64,000 bases of DNA from Stentor coeruleus. Its lineage: Eukaryota > Ciliophora > Heterotrichea > Heterotrichida > Stentoridae. Below, piece after piece: positions 10,036-19,111 of this stretch; within the stretch, counting starts at the first letter, position 1, and each line of letters starts with the position of its first letter. Both the position numbers and the translations under genes were made by a program. The stretch covers positions 1 to 64,000 of the forward strand of contig MPUH01000175.1 in the NCBI GenBank assembly GCA_001970955.1, given 5' to 3'. The notes under the pieces are model-generated. The model searched no databases, was not told the origin of the DNA, and saw nothing but the letters and a program-made list of their open reading frames with translations.

Positions 10036-10836
10036 ATGAGTAAGTCAAAACAAAGCTCTCGTACCAAAGGCATTTCTCAAAACTTTTTAAAAGAAGTGTC
10101 AGCTAAGCTTAATGCAATTAACAACCTATCAAAAGATTCAGGAGTAGAAATCCCTGATGAGTTAGAAGAAAATTTAAAAGAACTTTCAATATCTTTTTCA
10201 AAAAAGGTACCTAAAGCAGAATCAAGCGAATCATTAGATGAACCTGATTCAGAAATGCAAAAACTTAAACTTTTTATCCCCTCAGAATCTTCTCAACTAA
10301 GTTCATCTATAGACTCTCCAAGCATAAAACAGCTGAAATCCAACAACAATCAGCTTTGTAAAGCTGTAAAAGAAAAGCTTCAAGAATTCCGAGCATTAAA
10401 CAAGAACTCAATAATCCAAGGAGCTAAAGCTAAAAAGGAATTAAATTCATATAAAACTGAACTAACAGATATGAAAAGCTCAGTAATTGAAATAATTGAC
10501 GAAGCTAATCTAACAAAAGAGCAGATCTTAAAAATGAAAGAACGGATTGAAGGAGAAATAAAAGATCATGATAGCGAAAAATATGAAGAATATGATATGA
10601 GTGCACATAAAAATGGACCAGATACAAATTTTCTTATAGACCAAATAAAAGAACTTCATCAAGAAATGTATCGAATCAAAAATCATATAGAAAAAAGTGA
10701 GAATGACTTATTACAAAAAGAAACAGAAAACAAAGAACTAAAAGGAATAATAGAAAAACTTAATGAAAGTTTTGATAAGATGGGAGATGACACTGAAGAA
10801 AACTCAGCAATATGTCATAACTGCTTAATCATTTAA
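10036..10836 (+). CDS. Coiled-coil protein with C-terminal CaaX box
   Basis: The 266-residue, highly charged protein begins with a Lys/Ser-rich head, followed by an acidic Ser-rich segment (~65-105) and long predicted coiled coils (~105-180 and ~195-250). It ends HNCLII, a CaaX box (CLII) that predicts prenylation, probably geranylgeranyl because of the final Ile. The preceding Cys is a possible palmitoylation site. It likely acts as a membrane-tethered scaffold. No enzyme domain is seen. The next gene on the same strand (Spc25-like) starts 114 bp downstream. Confidence 0.75.
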   Translation: MSKSKQSSRTKGISQNFLKEVSAKLNAINNLSKDSGVEIPDELEENLKELSISFSKKVPKAESSESLDEPDSEMQKLKLFIPSESSQLSSSIDSPSIKQLKSNNNQLCKAVKEKLQEFRALNKNSIIQGAKAKKELNSYKTELTDMKSSVIEIIDEANLTKEQILKMKERIEGEIKDHDSEKYEEYDMSAHKNGPDTNFLIDQIKELHQEMYRIKNHIEKSENDLLQKETENKELKGIIEKLNESFDKMGDDTEENSAICHNCLII

Positions 10837-10950
10837 AAGATAATGATAATTATAATAAATACTTTTATAAAATGGGATATAGTATCTTTATAAAATCTTA
10901 GTTAGAAAAACTAGGATATTTTATTACAAATTTAGTTTATAATATTTTAT

Positions 10951-11592
10951 ATGGAAAAAGACAAAGTATCTGATATAATTAAAAATATAGACAGTGAGGT
11001 TTTTAATACAGTCAATGAGATGATTGATAATATAAACACAAACTCATTATTGGTTTATAAGAATTTTATAGACAATGATAATCGATATATTGCGTGTATG
11101 AAAGATTTGATGTATAAAATAGAGGTTACTCAAAATAATATAAAAAATAATATAAAAGTATTGGAAATACTTCAACAACAAAAGGAATTATATGAAAAAT
11201 ACTCAATAATGTTAAAATGTCAAGAGTTTATTGAAATTAAAGATACAAGTTCAAGTATTGAAGAAATAAGAAAAAAAGAAGATAATCAAGCTGAGTTAGA
11301 AAAATATCAGAAAATTGTAGAGGCTTATGAGAAAAGTCTTGGGATTATTATTAAGATACAGAGGAATGTTATGAATTTTTATTTTTTACATATGGGAAGT
11401 GGTAGTTTAAACTGTTGTTTGTCAGTGATAAAAAATAATGATTTGTATATTTTAAATAAGTGCACACCTTTTGTTCCAAGTATGAGTAGTATTGTTGAAA
11501 ATTTTAATATTTTTATAGTATTTTTTATGGACTACTGCGAATTCTTGAAAGCTGCTAGAAAGGCTTTTTCGAAACACTTAGAAGTTCTTTAA
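10951..11592 (+). CDS. SPC25: Putative kinetochore protein Spc25 (Ndc80 complex)
   Basis: The 213-residue protein has the Spc25 layout: an N-terminal coiled-coil region (~1-135) and a globular C-terminal domain (~135-213). The C-terminal half matches the family order YEKSLGI near the coil end, then NFYFLHMG, a Tyr-containing strand (NNDLYILNKCTPF), and a terminal helix FLKAARKAFSKHL. Human Spc25 has similar YKERLGLEI, LQFIFTNID, DYEVSDSAP and FLANVRKAF elements. Spc25 pairs with Spc24 in the Ndc80 complex that links kinetochores to microtubules. In a ciliate it would serve micronuclear mitosis or meiosis. The call rests on pattern recall, not a profile search. Confidence 0.55.
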   Translation: MEKDKVSDIIKNIDSEVFNTVNEMIDNINTNSLLVYKNFIDNDNRYIACMKDLMYKIEVTQNNIKNNIKVLEILQQQKELYEKYSIMLKCQEFIEIKDTSSSIEEIRKKEDNQAELEKYQKIVEAYEKSLGIIIKIQRNVMNFYFLHMGSGSLNCCLSVIKNNDLYILNKCTPFVPSMSSIVENFNIFIVFFMDYCEFLKAARKAFSKHLEVL

Positions 11593-12364
11593 CATCCTTT
11601 TGGTAAAACTAAGTAGTATAATATATTGACTTCACAAATTATAATTTCATGGAATACTTTAAGAATTGCTATATCAAAATTTGATCCATATAATTAGTCA
11701 AAATTTTTATAAAAAATATAACCAAAGTTAGTCTATAAAGAGTATTAGAAATTGCAAATTTCAGGATAGTGTATAAAATAAATAATTTTAAACTAAAATT
11801 ATCATTACCAAAATACCATCTACTCATTTCATAGTTTTCTTGTTAAAACTTAAAAAATAAATTCATGCCAATTATTAGCTTAATTACAAATTTTATATTA
11901 AATACATGAGTTTTTGGTTATCTATTTATAAATATATTAATTCATATCAATTTAAATCAAAAAATCAGATCTTATGTTTTTTTTGGATAAATAAAAGTTT
12001 TTATTAGGTATACCAAAATGACTTAATACAAATAATAATAACTTGTGTATAATAAGTGCTTAGATTTTAGTGATTAAATACAATATATGTAATTCAGAAA
12101 TACTTTTTCTCATCGAATTATTTATATTTTTACATTAAAAGCATCCTTTTCTGTATATTGTTTCAGTTAAATACCTTCAACTTTTTCCTAAACTTTCTGT
12201 AAATAAATTCTTATAATTTTTAAATATAAAAGTTCATTATTTCAACTAGATCCACATAAAAAGTAAATCATAACAACTTAGCATCAAAATAATTTCACCC
12301 TTTCAAGCTAAATCAAAGAAATTCAAAATTATAAGGGGTAATGAATGGTAGCAGCATATAATAA
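11593..12364. other. Intergenic region
   Basis: C-poor 3' flank grading into a C-rich, G-poor 5' flank from about 12120. A short frame just upstream of the next gene ends in TAATAA before its ATG. Nothing else seen. Confidence 0.45.
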
Positions 12365-15300
12365 ATGGCAGTTCGACCATTAAAAGGCATATCAGAGCTT
12401 GGGATAGTATCACTTTTAAAATCATACAGAAACTGTAGAGAAATAAGCAGTTCGCATATTTTTTGCAATCTTCTCCTGACAGGTATTGAGCATATAATCC
12501 TTTATCTCAAAGGAACTGACCTTGAAGAGTTCCTTAATAGTCTTATGAGACTTATCCCTCAAACTCAAAGCGAAGAATTCAAAGAAAACTATAAAGAATC
12601 TTTAGAGGACTTAGAATTCCTATACGAAAAAAAACAGATAAAAGCTTTTAATTCCCTTTTTTACGATTACTCTTTTCTCAATTTCCTCTCAACCCTACAA
12701 GATATGCTTGAAGTTCCTGATAGTAAATCAAGTGAAGATGAGTCAATGCATTCAATTCAATACTATGCAAATAAAATGAAAATAAATATTTTGATAATGA
12801 CATCAAATGATAAAGATATCAGATTTTGTACTAAAGATCCTTTCATTTGCATAGTTTTGTATTTTGATTCAAAACAATTTTATATTTTATATCCATATGA
12901 GTATAAGCTTTTTACTAAAGAAACTGGATATAATGGTGATAGTGATGATTCTGAAGATATGAGAAAACATCATGATTCTGATAATTGTGAAGATGAAGAA
13001 GTATTTTTAAGTCCTAGAAAGTCATTGGAAAATATTGGCAAACAAAAAATTTCTTTAGAAAGAAATAGTCGGGGTGTTAAAAATGAAAAAGGTAGGAATA
13101 AGGAAATTGAAATGGAAAATAGGATGAGACAAAGGTCGAGGGTTATGAGAGAAAAGAGAAAAAGATTAACGCAAAGAGGAAGGTTGACTGTTTTTACAAG
13201 GAAAACTGATGAACTTTTGTTATCACCCAGTGTTGTGTCTGAAGGAGATAAATCAAATTCAGATATAGGAAAAGATAGTGTAGTGTATGACTTAAAAGCA
13301 CTTGAGGAAGAAAATAAGATGCTTAGAGAGTGGAAAGCAAAAGAAGATAGGCGTTTGAGTGATGTTTATATCACTCAATCAAGGCCAAACTTAAATAAAG
13401 AATTTAATGACGAAACCGAAGAACCTATATTTACTAAAGCATTTACTCAAGAAGAAATCCTAGGCAAATGCGAAAAAAGCCCAGACTCAAAAAATCAAGA
13501 AAATTTCGAAATAAATTTCCGTATCCAAGAAGAATCAAGTATTTCTGGTGAAGAAGACCAAATTTCTGACTTTGAAAAACTACAACAACAAGCAATAATA
13601 CAATCAAAAGATCATGAGTCTGATAATAAAACAAATTTCCTTGAACAACCTAATATTTTTATTATAAGGAATTCAGAAGAAGAAGTAAAATTAGAAACAC
13701 CTAAAATTATTCCTAATCAAAATCACAATGATAATCTTGAAATAAAAAATCGTGACAATAAATTTAATAGTTTTCAAAGAGAAATTTATATAAATGAAGA
13801 AAATCGGCTACTTCATGAAAAAAAAAAAGAAATCGAAGCGAAAATTGCTCAAAAACGTAAAGAAGCTGAAGATAAACGTAAGGATGAAGAACGTAGGCTA
13901 ATGGAACAAAGAAAAAGTCTTGAAGAAATGAGATTAAAAGAAGCTATGCAAAAAAGCGCTGAAAGATATGCTGCAGAAAAACTTATAAAAGAAAAACAGG
14001 CTCAAGAAGAAGAAAAACTAAAATCTGATAGGAAAATTGCTGAAGGACGTAGACAAGAAGCTGAAAAACGCTTGGAAGAAGCTAAAAAATTGTATGAAGA
14101 AAAGAAAAAATCTGAAGAAAAACGCTTGGCTGAAGAAAGGAGACTTGCTGAAGAAAGAAGAATTGAAAATGAAAAAAGGATTTTAGAAAGAAAAAAACAA
14201 TCGGAAGAAAAAAGACTTGAAGATGAGCGAAAACTTGCTGAAATACAAAAATTGTTAGCTGATAAAAGGATTGCTAAAGATAAAAGAGTTGCTGAAGAGA
14301 AGAAATATTTGGATGGTAGAAGAAATTTTGAGGATAGAAAAATTGGGGAGGAGAAAAGGATATTGGATGAGTTGAAAATAGAAAATTATTTGAAAAAAAT
14401 AGATAATAAAGAAGCTGAAGAAAAAAGAATTGATGAAGAAAGGAAAATAGAAAAAGATGAGATATTGAAAAAGCAAAGGATTGAAGAAGAGAGGAAAAAT
14501 GAACAGGAAAAAATTGATGAGAGAAATAGGGAAGAGAAAAAGAGAAGGGAAGAGGAAGAAAGAATAAAAAAAGCTAAGTTGGATGGAGATAGGAAAAAGG
14601 TAGAGGAATTAAGAATTGCTGAGGAAAGAAGAATTGCTGAAGAGAGGAAAGTGGCTGAGGAAAAGAAGAAGGCTGAAGAAAAAAGATTGGTTGAAGAAAA
14701 GAGGGCTGAAGAAAAAAAACTAGCTGAAGAAAGAAAGCAAGCTGAAGAAAAAAAACTAGATGAAGAAAGAAGATTAGCTGAAATAAGAAAGCAAGCTGAG
14801 GAAAGAAAACTAGTTGAGGAAAGAAAACAAGCTGAGGAAAGAAAACAAGCTGAAGAAAGAAAACTAGCTGAAGAAAGAAAACTAGCTGAAGAAAGAAAAC
14901 AAGCTGAAGAAAGAAAAAGAGCTGAAGAAAAAAGACTAGCTGAAGAAAGAAAAAGAGCTGAAGAAAAGAGACTAGCTGAAGAAAGAAAAAGAACTGAAGA
15001 AAAGAGACTAGCTGAAGAAAGAAAACTAGCTGAAGAAAGAAAGCTGGCTGAAGAAAGAAAAAGAGCTGAAGAAAAGAGACTAACTGAAGAAAGAAAACTA
15101 GCTGAAGAAAGAAAGCTAGCTGAAGAAATGAGAAAAGCTGAAGAAAAAAGACTAGCTGAAGAAATGAGAAAAACTGAAGAAAAAAGACTAGCTGAAGAAA
15201 GAAAAAGGGCTGAAGAAAAAAAGCAAGCTGAAGAAAAACGAAAAGCTGAAGAAAAAAAGCAAGCTGAAGAAAAACGAAAAGCTGAAGAAAAAAAGCAAGC

Positions 15301-16117
15301 TGAAGAAAAACGAAAAGCTGAAGAAAAGAAGCAAGCTGAAGAAAAACGAAAAGCTGAAGAAAAAAAGCAAGCTGAAGAAAAACGAAAAGCTGAAGAAAAA
15401 AAGCAAGCTGAAGAAAAACGAAAAGCTGAAGAAAAGAGACTTGCTGAAGAGAAAAAAATAGCTGAAGAAAAGAAAAAGGCTGAAGAAAGAAGAATCGCTG
15501 AAGAAAAAAAATTATTCGAACAAAAACGTAAAGAAGAAGAGCGAAAGCAAGCTGAAGAAAAGAAAAAGCAATCCGAAGCCAAAGCAAAAGAAGAATCTAA
15601 AACCCAAGCCCAAGAAGATTATCAAGAAACCGAAAACACTTCCTACTGTGGTGGTCTATATTGCCAAAAGTGTTCCAGAGAACTAAAACGTTCAAGTTAT
15701 CTTTTAAAATGCGATAATTGTTGCGATAGTTACTTAAAAACAGGCAAAACTCCAGTAGGTCCAGATTCCCGACCAAATCCATCAAAAATTTGTATGAATT
15801 GTCAAAACAAATTCCCAAAAGGCGAAGAAGTTTATTGTATTTGCTGTTTTCTTCGTGTCAAAATTTTCGAAGATCATACAACAGGTTGTTCAGGATGTAG
15901 TCGTTTAGATAAATGTTATTGGATTGATGCAAGTGAAGGTGAAGGACGAGATATGATCCTATGTGGATTCTGTGATGAAACTAGGAATAAAGAATCGATT
16001 ATTAAAATCTGCACAAAATGTGATGATAAAATATGCTTGATTTGCTTAAGGAAAAACCCTTATGTTGCCCAAGGGATATGTTCGAATTGTCATAGCAGAA
16101 GACAAGTTTCGGTTTAA
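12365..16117 (+). CDS. 1250-residue Glu/Lys-rich helical repeat protein with Cys-rich C-terminus
   Basis: Three parts are visible. The N-terminus (~1-185) is globular and ends in FICIVLYFDSKQFYILYPY, which recalls the last strands of otubain-like (C65) peptidases, but no catalytic GDGxC box is present. After an acidic linker comes a very long charged helix (~470-1080) made largely of 6-residue AEE-[RK]-[KR]-[LQA] repeats, probably a single alpha-helix rather than a heptad coil. The C-terminus (~1090-1250) has many CxxC pairs (YCQKC, CDNC, CMNC, YCICC, CSGC, CGFC, CTKC, CLIC, CSNC) and probably binds several zinc ions, as in FYVE/RING-like modules. It is one exon of 1250 codons. A structural or scaffold role is likely. 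Long open frames on the opposite strand are by-products of the repeat. Confidence 0.85.
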   Translation: MAVRPLKGISELGIVSLLKSYRNCREISSSHIFCNLLLTGIEHIILYLKGTDLEEFLNSLMRLIPQTQSEEFKENYKESLEDLEFLYEKKQIKAFNSLFYDYSFLNFLSTLQDMLEVPDSKSSEDESMHSIQYYANKMKINILIMTSNDKDIRFCTKDPFICIVLYFDSKQFYILYPYEYKLFTKETGYNGDSDDSEDMRKHHDSDNCEDEEVFLSPRKSLENIGKQKISLERNSRGVKNEKGRNKEIEMENRMRQRSRVMREKRKRLTQRGRLTVFTRKTDELLLSPSVVSEGDKSNSDIGKDSVVYDLKALEEENKMLREWKAKEDRRLSDVYITQSRPNLNKEFNDETEEPIFTKAFTQEEILGKCEKSPDSKNQENFEINFRIQEESSISGEEDQISDFEKLQQQAIIQSKDHESDNKTNFLEQPNIFIIRNSEEEVKLETPKIIPNQNHNDNLEIKNRDNKFNSFQREIYINEENRLLHEKKKEIEAKIAQKRKEAEDKRKDEERRLMEQRKSLEEMRLKEAMQKSAERYAAEKLIKEKQAQEEEKLKSDRKIAEGRRQEAEKRLEEAKKLYEEKKKSEEKRLAEERRLAEERRIENEKRILERKKQSEEKRLEDERKLAEIQKLLADKRIAKDKRVAEEKKYLDGRRNFEDRKIGEEKRILDELKIENYLKKIDNKEAEEKRIDEERKIEKDEILKKQRIEEERKNEQEKIDERNREEKKRREEEERIKKAKLDGDRKKVEELRIAEERRIAEERKVAEEKKKAEEKRLVEEKRAEEKKLAEERKQAEEKKLDEERRLAEIRKQAEERKLVEERKQAEERKQAEERKLAEERKLAEERKQAEERKRAEEKRLAEERKRAEEKRLAEERKRTEEKRLAEERKLAEERKLAEERKRAEEKRLTEERKLAEERKLAEEMRKAEEKRLAEEMRKTEEKRLAEERKRAEEKKQAEEKRKAEEKKQAEEKRKAEEKKQAEEKRKAEEKKQAEEKRKAEEKKQAEEKRKAEEKKQAEEKRKAEEKRLAEEKKIAEEKKKAEERRIAEEKKLFEQKRKEEERKQAEEKKKQSEAKAKEESKTQAQEDYQETENTSYCGGLYCQKCSRELKRSSYLLKCDNCCDSYLKTGKTPVGPDSRPNPSKICMNCQNKFPKGEEVYCICCFLRVKIFEDHTTGCSGCSRLDKCYWIDASEGEGRDMILCGFCDETRNKESIIKICTKCDDKICLICLRKNPYVAQGICSNCHSRRQVSV
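14115..15550 (+). repeat. 18-bp-unit coding tandem repeat (36-bp higher-order unit at 15210-15430)
   Basis: GCTGAAGAAAGAAAA-type 18-bp units encode AEERK(L/Q). The left part is degenerate. From about 15210 to 15430 a 36-bp double unit (encoding KQAEEKRKAEEK) recurs about six times with at most single-base differences, which implies recent expansion or gene conversion. Copy number may vary between alleles or be miscounted in the assembly. Confidence 0.85.
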
Positions 16118-16165
16118 ATTAGTAAAAATAATGGATTTAAATATAGGGTTATTGTAAGGATTTTA

Positions 16166-17104
16166 TTACCAACTTAACTCACTTGGATTACCAGAATCAA
16201 TGTAATAAGAACTTTTCATATATATAGGGTTCCATTGTATATACAATTGTTCCATACTATGTTCTTTAAGCATTGGGTTGATAATTACCCAAATCACTAC
16301 TTCAGGTTCTTTGCTATGGCAAATTGTATTCAAAAGCCCTTTTATACTGATACAATATGAACAACTTATATTGTTCCCTTTACTTGAATACTGTTCATCT
16401 AAAATGTCTTTAAGATTCATCAATTCAATATCGAAAAAACTTTCATCTATATCTTTTTCATATAAAATCAACTTATTCATATGCGTTTTTCCATCTGGTA
16501 ATGTTATAAGAGTATATCTGCAAAAAGCTAAATGCATCCTTGTCATTATAGAACAAAACCCTTCAACTGATGTTTTTATTACTTCATTGCATATATAAGA
16601 AAACTTATTAACACTTGCTTTAAGATCTATAGTCAGTTTACGTATGCATAAACACGATTTAACTTTAACTTGCATATTTGATGCATTAATATCAGATTGC
16701 GATTCTTGATATGATTTTAAGTAAATAATCACCGATGAAGTGAGCTGTTCTGTCATTGTAACTTCAAGTTTGTATTCAATTTTTGCGGTTAGGTCATTTA
16801 GTTTTATAAGAGTTGAACTTGGTAGATTTGGACTTAAGTAAATCTCAAATGGGAATATAAAATCTCCTGATGGAGCTTGTGTATCCCATTTATGTAAGGT
16901 TAATTCATTTGTAACTAACTCAGTTTTTGAAGTTTGGTCAGATGAAGAGTTTATGTTGATGATTTCAAAACCTGTGAATTTTAGAATAAGAGTGTTAGAT
17001 TTTGTTTCAGAGACTAATTTCAGATAGACTTCTCCTTTGAGATAGTCACCAGAGGAGTATGTTAAGGTTTGCAGATTCAGATAAATAAAGTTAGGGTTTT
17101 GCAT
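16166..17104 (-). CDS. Arrestin-fold (ARRDC/alpha-arrestin-like) protein
   Basis: The 312-residue protein shows the arrestin N-domain pattern: TYSSGDYLKGEVYLKL near residue 15-30, LILKFTGFEI (~39-48), then FPFEIYLSPNLPSS (~95-110), which matches the FpFxxxLPxxLPsS signature, and IEYKLEV. The second half (~135-290) fits an arrestin C-domain, with repeated beta-strand patterns and CIRKLTIDLKASVNKFSY. Alpha-arrestins act as adaptors between membrane cargo and ubiquitin ligases. No PPxY motif for binding HECT/NEDD4 WW domains is seen. The gene converges with the 1250-residue gene, with only about 48 bp between the two stops. Confidence 0.8.
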   Translation of the reverse strand: MQNPNFIYLNLQTLTYSSGDYLKGEVYLKLVSETKSNTLILKFTGFEIININSSSDQTSKTELVTNELTLHKWDTQAPSGDFIFPFEIYLSPNLPSSTLIKLNDLTAKIEYKLEVTMTEQLTSSVIIYLKSYQESQSDINASNMQVKVKSCLCIRKLTIDLKASVNKFSYICNEVIKTSVEGFCSIMTRMHLAFCRYTLITLPDGKTHMNKLILYEKDIDESFFDIELMNLKDILDEQYSSKGNNISCSYCISIKGLLNTICHSKEPEVVIWVIINPMLKEHSMEQLYIQWNPIYMKSSYYIDSGNPSELSW

Positions 17105-17567
17105 GTTTTATTTTTTGATAGAAATGGATTAGTTTTTTTGTTTGAAATAGTATGTTTAAAATTTTTTAAGGTAGGCTGTTTTAAATGTATGCTTAGTTAT
17201 GTTTTTTTGAAAGAAATAGATTAAGATATGGTAACAAGTTGATAAAATCTGCTATTCAGTTTATAGTAATTATAATAAAATTATGAAGTATGCATTTATC
17301 ATTGCTAAAATCTTTATTGATAAAATGTGTTTGTAATCTAGATTTTGGCTTTATTATGAATTGCTTTTAAGACTAGTTTTGATTGTTTTTTTTGAGTTTC
17401 CATAATGCTTAGAGTTTATTATAAACGCATATTGTTTTATATGGGAAAAATTTAAACATTCAAACTAGGAATAAAACGTAAAAATATCATATATTTACAT
17501 AAGATTTCTGTGAATACAAGAATACTTTATACTATTTATTAAAACGCATGCTATAATGAATTTTTAT
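17105..17567. other. Intergenic region
   Basis: 5' flank of the arrestin gene (C-poor on the plus strand, hence G-poor on its coding strand). No element seen. Confidence 0.45.
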
Positions 17568-17861
17568 TTAGAAGATAGTGCATAAGCATCTTTCTTCTTT
17601 TATTTTCCCATTGTGGGCAGATTTTGATTTGATTGAAGAGCTTCTCCTTTCCAACCCATTATATCCGAGTTTTGAAGCACCTAAATCATTTAGCTTGATA
17701 CTAATAAATTGAGTATCAAAAGAAGGTGACACTGAAGTGTTTTCATCTTCACTCTTTATTGTTTCTTGTTGTGACAGATTTGAAGTCATTAATGATAATA
17801 CTGACATTGTTTGGTTATCAGAATCACTTGACAACTGTAGTCTATTGTTGAAATTGATCAT
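17568..17861 (-). CDS. Small protein ending in a CaaX box
   Basis: The 97-residue, Ser-rich protein starts MINFNNRLQLS if the ATG in ATAATAATG context is used. An upstream ATG at 17888 would add nine residues, and the longer frame starts with TTG. It ends EERCLCTIF, where CTIF is a CaaX prenylation box and the Cys two residues before is a likely palmitoylation site. A basic Ser-rich patch (RRSSSIKSKSAHNGKIK) precedes the box, as in Ras-type membrane anchors. No GTPase motifs exist. It is probably a small membrane-associated regulatory protein; function unknown. Confidence 0.55.
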   Translation of the reverse strand: MINFNNRLQLSSDSDNQTMSVLSLMTSNLSQQETIKSEDENTSVSPSFDTQFISIKLNDLGASKLGYNGLERRSSSIKSKSAHNGKIKEERCLCTIF

Positions 17862-18618
17862 TATTATAACAATATTAGTTTTTTTCATTAAGAATGCCGA
17901 CTTAAATTTCAATAATAATATAAAAATTATACTTTAATTGTTAGTTTTGGATTAAGATTTATACAATTGTATATTTACAAGGTGGTTTTTAGACTAAATC
18001 ATCCATTTATTAAGGGAAAAAAAAATGTTTTAATATGTTTTTGATGTAGTTATGGTAAAAGTTGTATAGAGAATTATATTATAAGTTTATATAAAATATT
18101 TATTTAGTTACTGATATCAAATGCTTGAGAGGATAAATAAGCGTTTCAATATTAAAATTTTTTCTTAAATTAAATGTAATTAGTATTTAAGCTTATAAAA
18201 ATTTGAAAACATTATATTATTATTATTAATATAACTTATATCGTTCTATTAGGATGATAAAAGCTTATATCAATATATTAGAAATCTTAATAAGCCTTTC
18301 TTAAAAAAATATATATCTAATATCAAGTTTTATATACTCTAATCAGCAATTATATCATAAATACAATATATAATTTATCTCATAACAACAATCCAAAATA
18401 ATTTGCATATTATGATGATATAATCATTTAAAATTTCAATTTTGTTTTCACATCATCATGTTTTCATTAAAAATCAGAAGACTTTTTAACATATAAAACA
18501 AATTTATACTTCTTTTTATTATAATAATTACTTTTTCATCAAAGAAATTGTATTTATCTCAATATCATATTACAAAATCTGTTTACTTAACAAAAATTCA
18601 ATAATTTCAAATATAAAA
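17862..18618. other. Divergent intergenic region
   Basis: Promoter-side spacer between the CaaX gene and Hsp10. A/T-rich with short dinucleotide stretches. No gene or repeat seen. Confidence 0.45.
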
Positions 18619-18921
18619 ATGTTTAGCCAGTTCAGGAAATTCACACCTTTGCTCAACAGAGTTGTGATAAAACGCCTTGATGCTCCTAAAAAGTCAGCAG
18701 GAGGCATTTTGTTACCTGAATCAGCTGAAAGGGATCTTCAAGTCGGAGAAGTCGTCTCAGCTGGGCCAGGGACTCATGATGACTATGGGAATTTCCAAGA
18801 AATTGGGGTAAAAGCAGGACAAAAAGTACTTCTTCCAGCTTATGGTGGGCAGGCTTTTGAATTCCAAGACCAGAAATACACTATTTACAAAGACTCAGAA
18901 ATCTTAGCAGTTCTAGAATAA
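18619..18921 (+). CDS. HSPE1: Mitochondrial Hsp10 / Cpn10 co-chaperonin
   Basis: The 100-residue protein matches GroES/Cpn10 over its full length: PLLNRVVIKR, the mobile loop KSAGGILLPESA (~25-36) that contacts the chaperonin, GEVVSAGPG, then GQKVLLPAYGG and a terminal strand DSEILAVLE. Hsp10 caps the Hsp60 ring in the mitochondrial matrix and gives folding proteins a closed chamber. The short extension before PLLNRV is basic (FRKF) and fits the uncleaved targeting helix known for Cpn10. Single exon, with start context AAATATAAAAATG. Confidence 0.97.
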   Translation: MFSQFRKFTPLLNRVVIKRLDAPKKSAGGILLPESAERDLQVGEVVSAGPGTHDDYGNFQEIGVKAGQKVLLPAYGGQAFEFQDQKYTIYKDSEILAVLE

Positions 18922-19111
18922 TCTAAAGTTCGTACTTATATATATTTTCCATATCTTTTGTCCCATTTTTAATCAAATCATACCTAATTTCAATACCCCC
19001 CCATTCATCAAAAAGTATATAAAATTTTTATTTCCTTAAAAAATCTTATCCTCCCCTTATTCTTATGATAAAAATCATTCTATTCATATTAACCTCAAGT
19101 ATATTAATCTA

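Noticed and set aside
10893-10924. Imperfect stem between the CaaX and Spc25-like genes, considered as terminator
   Set aside because: Short and mismatched; intrinsic terminators are not expected for this polymerase II context.
14386-15587. Two long minus-strand open frames (398 and 337 codons) opposite the Glu/Lys repeat
   Set aside because: They are Ser/Phe- and Leu/Phe/Gln-rich translations of the complementary repeat; the plus-strand protein explains the openness.
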